From contig JADJRU010000009.1 of NCBI GenBank assembly GCA_016712105.1, positions 158,203 through 222,202 of the forward strand: a stretch of DNA of 64,000 nt, read 5' to 3'. Within the stretch, counting starts at the first letter, position 1. Each line of letters starts with the position of its first letter. Positions 57,590 through 64,000 of this stretch are shown here, piece by piece. This DNA comes from Ahniella sp. Lineage in GTDB: Bacteria > Pseudomonadota > Gammaproteobacteria > Xanthomonadales > Ahniellaceae. The position numbers and the translations under genes are program-made. Below the pieces are notes generated by a model. The model worked only from the letters and a program-made list of their open reading frames with translations, was not told where the DNA came from and searched no databases.

Positions 57590-60205
57590 ATGACCACTCA
57601 ACGCTTTCCGCGACGCGCGCGGTTATCACAATGGATTGCTCTTTGCCTTGTCAGCGGCACGTTTGCCGCGGCACCGGGCCTGGCTCTCGCCACGCCCGAA
57701 ACCTTGACGGACAGCACGGTCACGGCGGACTCCGACGAGGCATCGCTGCTGAACAGCATCGAAGTCGAGGCAACGATCAAGGAAGGTGATGAAGCCGGTT
57801 ATGTCGACGAGCGCCGTGCAACGTCTCAGGTCATCGAGAGCATCGGTGCCGAGCAGATTGCCCGGACCGGCGACTCCGATACCGCCCAAACGCTGAAGCG
57901 CGTAACCGGGCTGAGTGTGGTCGATGGCAAATACGTGTTCGTGCGGGGCCTTGGCGATCGTTATTCCAGCGTGCTGTTGAACGGCGCGCAGTTGCCGAGC
58001 CCAGACCCGACCCGACGTGTGCTGCCGCTCGACCTGTTCCCGACTGAACTGCTGGATGGATTGCTGGTTCAGAAGTCCTGGTCGGCCAACCTGCCGGGCG
58101 AATTCGGCGGCGGCACCGTCCAATTGCGGACCCGCGGTGTGCCACTGGACCGAATCGGCAAACTCGGTTTCAGCCTGGGCTTCCTCGACGGAACCACATT
58201 CGAGGACGGCCTCACGTATGCCGGTGACGGCAGCGATTGGACAGGTTACGAGAACGCCCGCGAGCTGCCGGACGCCCTGCGTCAGGCCATTGCCGGCGGC
58301 GTCATCCTGCGTCCGCAATCGCCGACCAATCCGAACGGCTTCAGCAACTCACAGCTGGAACAATTTGGTGAAGCCCTCGCCGGCGATTACAACATCGACG
58401 ATCGCAACATCCAGCCGAACGCTGGCTTCAACACCAGCTTCGGGAATGCCTGGCAGTTCGGCGAGCGCTCGTTCGGCGTGCTCGCCGCCGTCCGATACGG
58501 CAATTCCTGGGACAACACGTCCGAGATCCGCCGCAGCTTCGTCTCATCCGACGAAGACCTGGCCGAGACCAGCGTGCTTGCGGTTGAGCGTACGCGCCAG
58601 AACATCGAGTTCTCGTCATTCGTGGTCGCCGGACTCGACTGGTCGGCAGACCACCGCTTCAAGTTCACGAACATGTTGCTGCGTTCCAGCGAAGACGACA
58701 CCAACATCGCCGAAGGCTTTGTGGACGACCCGGAAGACATTTCGCGTTTCTACGAACTGGAATGGACCGAGAATCGGCTGCTCGCGAACCAACTGTCCGG
58801 TGAACATCGTTTTGCGACGCTCAGAGACCTGTCTCTGAACTGGCAATACACCCACGCCAGTGCAGGTCGCGACGCCCCGAAGACCCGTCGTTACCGCTTC
58901 GATCGCAACACCGCCACGGGCGACTTCGGCCTCTCGCGCCGATCCGACAGCAACAGCACCGTGTATGCCGAACTGGATGACCAAAGCCAGGACCTGGGCG
59001 TCGAGTTAAAATTGCCGCTCAGTCTGGGTGACACCAGTTACCTCGATCTCAGCGCCGGCTTCAATGTGATTCGACGCGAACGCGAATCGGGTATCCGTCG
59101 ATTCAGTTTCAGTGGCGTAGGCCCGCTCGCGACCGATCCTTCTGTTCTGGTGCAACCTGGCTTTGATGAAGTGATCAATCCCGGGACCATTGGCGACAAC
59201 GGCTTCCAATTGCGCGAGTCAACACGCGGTACCGATCAATACGGTGCCGACCAGGACCTGGACGGGGTATTCCTCGCCGCGGACATCAACTGGAACTCAA
59301 AGTATCGACTCGCCCTGGGCGTGCGCCTCGAGCGCAATGACCAGATGGTGTCCACGTTCTCGATCAGCGATCTGTCGGCCCCACCCATGGTGGCGCGTAT
59401 TGCCACCAACGACCTGTTGCCGTCGCTCGCCTTCACGTGGTTCCAGACAGACCAGTCACAGTGGCGCGCCAGTTACAGCGAAACTGTTTCCCGCCCGGAG
59501 TTCCGCGAGTTGTCGCGCGCGCCGTTCACCGACCCGCTGCTGGACCTGGAAACGATCGGCAATCCGGATCTGAAGCCCGCTTCGATCCAGCATCTGGATG
59601 TTCGCTTCGAGCACTACTTCAGCGAGACCGAAACCTTCTCGGCAGCGCTGTTCGCAAAGGAATTCAAGAACCCGATCGAGAAGATCCAGGTCCCGGGCAC
59701 CGGTAGTCTGGTGTCCTTCGCGAATGCCGAGTCAGCCAGCAACTACGGCCTCGAACTCGACTATGCACGCAGCCTCGGCACATTCGATGATCGGCTGGCC
59801 AACTGGTACCTCGGCGCCAACTACGCCTACATCAATTCGACCGTCGAACTCGGCACGGCAAACGACATCCAGACGAACAGTTCGCGCCCCCTCCAAGGCC
59901 AGTCACCGCACGTTGGCAACATCCAGTTGGGCTGGCGCCGTGAGGGCACCGAAGCCACCCTGCTCTACAACGTGTTCGGGCCGCGAATCTCGCAGGTGGG
60001 CATTTTCGGCGCGCCCGACATCGAGGAACGGCCGTTCCATCAGGTCGACTTCAACTACCGTCATCAACTCTCCGAAGACTGGTCGCTGAAGCTGAAACTG
60101 CGCAATCTGCTGGATCCCAAAGTCGAGTTCCAGCAGGGCGACGAGATCACGCGTGAATTCCGTCGGGGTCGTGAGCTGTCGATCGGGCTGGACTGGAAAT
60201 TCTGA
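57590..60205 (+). CDS. TonB-dependent outer-membrane receptor
   Basis: 871 residues, frame intact. The N-terminal region MTTQRFPRRARLSQWIALCL...ALA is the signal peptide. The plug domain (about 55-200) has ATSQVIESIGAEQIARTGDS, GKYVFVRGLGDRYSSVLLNG and LPGEFGGGTVQLRTRGVP. A 22-strand barrel follows, with a late YSETVSRPEFRELSRAPFTD block and terminal aromatic strand ELSIGLDWKF ending in Phe. This VFVRGLGDRYSSVLLNG class is often found with secreted partner proteins. No N-terminal signalling domain, so not a transducer. Ligand unknown; the PHO-box candidate suggests a phosphorus source. Confidence 0.9.
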   Translation: MTTQRFPRRARLSQWIALCLVSGTFAAAPGLALATPETLTDSTVTADSDEASLLNSIEVEATIKEGDEAGYVDERRATSQVIESIGAEQIARTGDSDTAQTLKRVTGLSVVDGKYVFVRGLGDRYSSVLLNGAQLPSPDPTRRVLPLDLFPTELLDGLLVQKSWSANLPGEFGGGTVQLRTRGVPLDRIGKLGFSLGFLDGTTFEDGLTYAGDGSDWTGYENARELPDALRQAIAGGVILRPQSPTNPNGFSNSQLEQFGEALAGDYNIDDRNIQPNAGFNTSFGNAWQFGERSFGVLAAVRYGNSWDNTSEIRRSFVSSDEDLAETSVLAVERTRQNIEFSSFVVAGLDWSADHRFKFTNMLLRSSEDDTNIAEGFVDDPEDISRFYELEWTENRLLANQLSGEHRFATLRDLSLNWQYTHASAGRDAPKTRRYRFDRNTATGDFGLSRRSDSNSTVYAELDDQSQDLGVELKLPLSLGDTSYLDLSAGFNVIRRERESGIRRFSFSGVGPLATDPSVLVQPGFDEVINPGTIGDNGFQLRESTRGTDQYGADQDLDGVFLAADINWNSKYRLALGVRLERNDQMVSTFSISDLSAPPMVARIATNDLLPSLAFTWFQTDQSQWRASYSETVSRPEFRELSRAPFTDPLLDLETIGNPDLKPASIQHLDVRFEHYFSETETFSAALFAKEFKNPIEKIQVPGTGSLVSFANAESASNYGLELDYARSLGTFDDRLANWYLGANYAYINSTVELGTANDIQTNSSRPLQGQSPHVGNIQLGWRREGTEATLLYNVFGPRISQVGIFGAPDIEERPFHQVDFNYRHQLSEDWSLKLKLRNLLDPKVEFQQGDEITREFRRGRELSIGLDWKF

Positions 60206-60219
60206 CCTGACGCAATCGG

Positions 60220-60250
60220 TGATCAAGCGAGCAACAACCTCGCTTGATCA
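60220..60250. other. perfect inverted repeat between convergent genes
   Basis: TGATCAAGCGAG-CAACAAC-CTCGCTTGATCA, 12 pairs with a seven-base loop, located between the receptor stop and the 3' end of the SulP gene (it includes the SulP stop). No T tract either way. Likely a bidirectional transcription barrier. Confidence 0.55.
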
Positions 60251-61914
60251 CGCGCCGCAGCCAGGTTGACCGGAGTCCCCGCGAGCGCCGGGTGGTCGAG
60301 CCCGTGCATGTCGCGCAGCACGCGCATGGGCTGTCCACGCAAACCGCAGAACATGACCCGCGTACCCTGCTTGTGACATCGATCCAGGAATTGACGCAAG
60401 GCGGTTACCCCCGAGGCATCCATCATCGGCACGCCATCAAGTTTAAGAATGAACAATCGCGGGGGTGAAAACATCTGATCGAGCATGTCGTCCAACCGGT
60501 TTGCAACGGCATAAAACAGCGGCCCGGTGAACTGGAACACCTCGACTCCTTCAGGCAGACCTGCCCGCGGATCGGGTCTGGCCGAGAGGTCATCGGCCAC
60601 ATCGTCCTCGACGAGTTTCTGCCCGGAGGCCACTTCGACCATGCTGCCCATGCGGTGCATGAACAGAAAGGCGGCAAGCACCACGCCGACTTCGATCGCG
60701 ATGGTCAGGTCAAACATGACCGTCAGCACAAACGTCACGATCAACACCAGGCGATCCCCGATGGGCCCTCGCATCAAGTGCCGGATATGTGCGATCTCGG
60801 CCATGTTCCAGGCCACGATCAGCAGCACCGCAGCCAGCACAGGCAGCGGCACAAAACCCATCCAGCGCGCTCCGACGAGCATGAATATCAGCAGGAAGAG
60901 CGCGTGCAGCATGCCGGAAACCGGTGAGCGTGCGCCGGCACGGACATTGGTCGCGGTTCGCGCAATGGCTCCTGTGGCAGGAAGACCGCCGAACATCGCA
61001 CTGCCGATATTGGCGACACCTTGCGCCACCAACTCCGCATTCGATCGGTGACGCCCGCCGATCATCCCGTCGGCGACCACCGCTGAAAGCAGGCTCTCGA
61101 CTCCGGCCAGAAACGCGATCGTGAAACTCATCGGCAAGAGCTCGCCCAGTCGATCAAATGGGATGTCCGGAATCTGGAACGTCGGCAAGGCACTGGGGAT
61201 CCCGCCCGGGAATCGTGTCTGGATGGTTGCCACATCAAGCCCCAACGCGGCGACCGCGACTGATCCAAGCAACACCACAATCAGGAACACGGGCGAGGTT
61301 TGCCGGATCCGGCGCAACAGAAGGATCGCCACCAGGCTCGTGACGGTAACGCCAAGTGTGAGTAGATCGATCCGGTCCATCGTTGCGACATAGGCTTGCC
61401 AGCGCGGCAGAAACTCGGCAGGCACCCGATCCAGCGGCAATCCAAACGCGTCCTTGATCTGACTGGAAAAAATGCTGACTGCAATCCCCGCCGTGAAGCC
61501 GACGATCACCGGCTGCGGGATGTACTTCATCAAGGTGCCCAATCGCAGCAGGCCGGCCGCAATAAGCATGAGGCCGGCCAGCGTCGTACACAGGATCAGG
61601 CCGCCATAGCCAAAGCGCTCGATCACGACAAATACGACTGGAATGAACGCGGCGGTGGGTCCGCCAATCTGCACGCGTGAGCCACCGAGCGCAGAGATCA
61701 GAAACCCGGCGATGATGGCCGTGTGCAAACCCTTTTCAGGACTGGCACCGGAAGCGATCGCGAGCGCCATGGCGAGCGGCAAAGCCACGACCGCGACCGT
61801 GAGCCCGGCAATCAGGTCATGTCGAAAGTCGTCGAAGCCGTACCCGCGGCGCAGAACGCCGAACAGTTTGGGCACATACAGGTGCCAGAACGCCGGGGCT
61901 GGCCGTGGACGCAT
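60223..61914 (-). CDS. SulP-family anion transporter with STAS domain
   Basis: 563 residues. SLC26/SulP inner-membrane anion transporter (sulfate, bicarbonate or dicarboxylate). Family blocks: DLIAGLTVAVVALPLAMALA-IASGASPEKGLHTAI, GSRVQIGGPTAAFIPVVF, GTLMKYIPQPVIVGFTAGIA, and ELVAQGVANIGSAMFGGLPA followed by TGAIARTATNVRAGARSP. The cytoplasmic C-terminal STAS domain has VEVFQFTGPLFYAVANRLDD and MMDASGVTALRQFL. Ion specificity cannot be told from sequence by eye. ATG 61914. Confidence 0.9.
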   Translation of the reverse strand: MRPRPAPAFWHLYVPKLFGVLRRGYGFDDFRHDLIAGLTVAVVALPLAMALAIASGASPEKGLHTAIIAGFLISALGGSRVQIGGPTAAFIPVVFVVIERFGYGGLILCTTLAGLMLIAAGLLRLGTLMKYIPQPVIVGFTAGIAVSIFSSQIKDAFGLPLDRVPAEFLPRWQAYVATMDRIDLLTLGVTVTSLVAILLLRRIRQTSPVFLIVVLLGSVAVAALGLDVATIQTRFPGGIPSALPTFQIPDIPFDRLGELLPMSFTIAFLAGVESLLSAVVADGMIGGRHRSNAELVAQGVANIGSAMFGGLPATGAIARTATNVRAGARSPVSGMLHALFLLIFMLVGARWMGFVPLPVLAAVLLIVAWNMAEIAHIRHLMRGPIGDRLVLIVTFVLTVMFDLTIAIEVGVVLAAFLFMHRMGSMVEVASGQKLVEDDVADDLSARPDPRAGLPEGVEVFQFTGPLFYAVANRLDDMLDQMFSPPRLFILKLDGVPMMDASGVTALRQFLDRCHKQGTRVMFCGLRGQPMRVLRDMHGLDHPALAGTPVNLAAARDQARLLLA

Positions 61915-61970
61915 GCCCCATCATCGCAAGTCCGTCACGACTCTGAAAGGGCTGTTTGCCCGTGCTGAAG

Positions 61971-62432
61971 TCAGGGCTGTGAAAACAGGAACGACAGCGA
62001 CTCGCCGAGCGGCGTCACGAACTCGTTCAACAGCCAGCAGCCACCCTCGGCCTTGTGCAGCACCAGATGGGCCGCGCTGGCCCTGCCGGCTTCATCCTCG
62101 GACATTTTCAGGCGGAACGACATGGCCACAACAGCCACCGTTTCGTCTCGTGATTCCACCGAAAATCGGGGTGACGCGATCTCGCCATCCTGGGCGCCGA
62201 GCCAAGGGTCATAACCCAGGTGCCCCACTTCACCGTCGGCATAAGCTGCTTCCTGCCTCAGCAATGCACCAAACTGTTCTGTGGTCAACGCCTGCACGGC
62301 CGCATCCGGTTCACCGGCGTAAAACTCATAATGCTCGGTAAACAACGACTTCGCCCAAACTTCCGGCTCGGCACAAGCAGATGCCGTTCCAGCAAGTCCT
62401 GACATCAGCAATACAGCAAGGATCCGACGCAT
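61971..62432 (-). CDS. small secreted protein, possibly DUF3828-like
   Basis: 153 residues. Signal peptide MRRILAVLLMSGLAGTASA after AGGAGC. The mature part (SLFTEHYEFYAGEPDAAVQA, LGYDPWLGAQDGEI, then a beta-rich end ...LHKAEGGCWLLNEFV) has the layout of DUF3828-type periplasmic proteins: an N-terminal helix, a D-x-[DF]-P-[FW]-L-x-x-[AQ]-Q-D-like motif and a curved sheet. This resemblance is from memory and weak. Function unknown. Transcribed toward SulP, 56 bp away. Confidence 0.6.
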   Translation of the reverse strand: MRRILAVLLMSGLAGTASACAEPEVWAKSLFTEHYEFYAGEPDAAVQALTTEQFGALLRQEAAYADGEVGHLGYDPWLGAQDGEIASPRFSVESRDETVAVVAMSFRLKMSEDEAGRASAAHLVLHKAEGGCWLLNEFVTPLGESLSFLFSQP

Positions 62433-62617
62433 GGGATGGTGCTCCTGAAAGGCAAATGATGAACCAAGCGTCGAGTGTGAGTGGCGCCGTTCTTCCGACG
62501 CAACGACATGGCGAACAACTTTGGTGACGCAATACAGGACGCCCGCCGCAAACAACCCCATCCGGATTTTGTCGTACACTTCGCGCACTGATTCGGCACT
62601 GTCTTGGGGTGACCATC

Positions 62618-63372
62618 GTGAAGCAGTCGTTTGCCCGTGCGCGCCATTCCGGCGCATCGTTTATCTTTCTTGTCCGTTGGTTCCCGGCGCTGCTGTGCCT
62701 GTGGGTTCCGTCAACGTTTGCCCTTGCACCCATCACCTTCTCTGCGGAGGTAGAGATCGACGTCGATGGGCACTTGCACGTGACTGGCCCCGTGATCGCA
62801 CCGCTCGACGAATCGGGTCGTGCTGCTTTGGCCAACGCTTTGACCCGCTGGCGGTTTTCCGGCCGAACGCGATGGACATCAAGTTCCCGCCACGACTACC
62901 GTGTATGGCGAATGGGCTGGTCGCGGGCGCGGCGAACCGCTTTATCTGCGGCACGGCCCGAAGCCGATACTGTCGGTGCCACCGCGACGCCCGCCTGGCC
63001 CGAACAGTCTGTCGCTCGAAACCCGAACTCTGGTCGAGGTGCAGGTCGCACCCAGTGGTTTGGTCGCCAACACCCGAATACTCGCTGTTGCGGCGTTTCC
63101 CGATCTTCGGGATCAGGGCACTGCGAATGGCCGCGGCCGCGGAAGAATCGCTCCGACATTGGCAATTTCAACCGGAGCAGATCAATGGCGAACCGATCTC
63201 CAGTACCGTGATCGTGCCGATCGGATTCCGCAGGCGCGATGGCATGCCCGAGCAACGATGGACCATCCATGTCGGTTCACCGGAACACTTACAGGACACA
63301 TACTGGGCGCAACACCCCAACGCCAATCCAGGCGGACCGCAGTTCATTGACACCCGGGAAGCGGCACGCTGA
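62618..63372 (+). CDS. secreted TonB_C-like protein, two frameshifts
   Basis: About 251 residues. Start GTG 62618 (GGGGTG upstream) or GTG 62609. A hydrophobic signal FIFLVRWFPALLCLWVPSTF-ALA is followed by a first half-domain (VEIDVDGHLHVTGPVIAPLD, ALANALTRWRFSPAERDG) and a second (TLVEVQVAPSGLVANTRILA, EESLRHWQFQPEQINGEPIS, STVIVPIGF). Both resemble the TonB C-terminal pattern of a strand, an Ala-rich helix, W-[RQ]-F-x-P, G-x-P-[VI] and V-P-I-x-F. The frame breaks near 62860 and 63115 and is restored by one- or two-base changes. No TonB membrane anchor plus Pro-rich linker is visible, so it is not a standard energy transducer. Confidence 0.55.
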
Positions 63373-63688
63373 GTCTACGCCGACTTGAGTTGCACATTCC
63401 CGGGTTCAGAGCTACGTTCAACGGAAACGGCGTCGCAGGCATGACGCGATCAACCTCGCACCTGTTTCGGACACCATTAGAATCGGGACATGCCCCTTAT
63501 CTCCAGAAGCTTTCCACGCGCCTCCCGAATGAGGATGCGCACTGTACGTTCGAATCGATCGAGTTCGAAATTCTCCACGGTGTTCCGAAAGCGGGCGCGG
63601 GCCAGATGGCTGGTTCGTTCACGGACAAGGACCCCAAGGCCCAAGAGCCTTTGCGTTCGTCCGTCAAGTCCAGCAGCCGCGCATCGAT
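63373..63688. other. 316-bp stretch without a convincing gene
   Basis: Short open frames exist on both strands, but none has a ribosome site, a recognisable motif or a plausible composition. It is best read as the upstream region of the sigma-factor gene. I see no clear palindrome or repeat. Confidence 0.4.
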
Positions 63689-64000
63689 ATGACACACGGA
63701 CCCGACGAAGTGACCGGACTGCTGTCACGTTGGCGCGCGGGAGACCGCGAGGCCGAGCGACTTCTTGTCGAACGGTTCTATCCGGTGCTGAAGGACATTG
63801 CTCGCCAGCGTTTGTCGCGGACACCGGGTCACGTGACGCTGCGGGCAACCGACCTGGTTCATGAGGCCTACGCTCGGCTGGCGTCACTCCATTCAGTGGA
63901 ATGGAAAGACCGATCCCACTTCCTCGCACTGACGGCAAACATCATTCGCAATCTGGTCATCGATCACGTCCGAAGCCGTCATGCCCAGAAGCGCGGTGGC
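63689..64000 (+). CDS. ECF RNA-polymerase sigma factor, partial (runs off the window)
   Basis: First 104 residues from ATG 63689. Region 2 of an ECF sigma factor: LLSRWRAGDREAERLLVERF-YPVLKDIARQRL, TLRATDLVHEAYARLAS and WKDRSHFLALTANIIRNLVI-DHVRSRHAQKRGG. The TDLVHEAYARL...DRxHFLALxAxxMRxxLxDHxRxR pattern is that of the ECF sub-family often linked to serine/threonine kinases in Xanthomonadales, Acidobacteria and planctomycetes, where a kinase gene commonly follows. That gene, if present, is outside this window. The frame is still open at base 64000. Confidence 0.88.
   Translation, partial: MTHGPDEVTGLLSRWRAGDREAERLLVERFYPVLKDIARQRLSRTPGHVTLRATDLVHEAYARLASLHSVEWKDRSHFLALTANIIRNLVIDHVRSRHAQKRGG

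Noticed and set aside
63390..63692. A 100-residue ORF before the sigma-factor gene
   Set aside because: No ribosome site or recognisable feature; an antisense frame of similar quality overlaps it.

Overview
The window looks like the chromosome of a GC-rich gammaproteobacterium of the Lysobacterales/Xanthomonadales type, perhaps Rhodanobacteraceae-like. This is inferred from the housekeeping order hemA-prfA / TPR lipoprotein-lolB-ispE-tRNA-Gln-prs-rplY-pth-ychF, from dapD-yffB-dapE, from an IPTL-CTERM-like protein tail, from many giant secreted beta-helix/Calx-beta proteins and from REP palindromes of the types common in that order. No phage, integrase, transposase or CRISPR array was seen.

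Layout. 0-16 kb is metabolic: Nudix hydrolase, a broken APC amino-acid permease, tRNA-Arg, DNA polymerase IV, prolyl oligopeptidase, cysteine synthase, a TPR/OGT-like glycosyltransferase, REP repeats, 2,4-dienoyl-CoA reductase, an M2 (ACE-like) peptidase and the lysine/DAP genes dapD-yffB-dapE. 16.2-21.8 kb is one giant secreted multidomain protein. 22.3-31.5 kb is the conserved housekeeping block. 31.6-35.7 kb is an apparent operon of KdpD-like kinase, KdpE-like regulator and Kup K+ transporter, followed by an arsenate-reductase-like protein. 36.2-49.3 kb is a surface-protein cluster: a delta-60-repeat protein, a CadC-like membrane regulator, two beta-helix proteins and one Calx-beta protein with an IPTL-like tail.

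49.3-60.2 kb reads as a phosphate-limitation module. It holds an OprP/OprO-type porin, an OlsF-like bifunctional acyltransferase (phosphorus-free ornithine lipid), a TonB-like lipoprotein whose C-terminus is overwritten by repeats, a secreted protein, PAP2 phosphatase plus GT4 glycosyltransferase, and a TonB-dependent receptor. CTGTCAT-like PHO-box candidates lie upstream of oprP, olsF, the secreted gene and the receptor. 60.2-64 kb holds a SulP transporter, a small secreted protein, a TonB_C-like protein and the start of an ECF sigma factor.

Two cross-cutting observations stand out. First, four of the giant secreted proteins share a short C-terminal tail of the form [LI][FM]-x-[DN]-[SG]-F-[ED], a candidate sorting signal. 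Second, about 30 single-base lesions, often in homopolymers, break genes including the essential ispE and the conserved ychF. Most are therefore probably consensus errors rather than real pseudogenes, and the reading frames of the large surface proteins should be used with that in mind.
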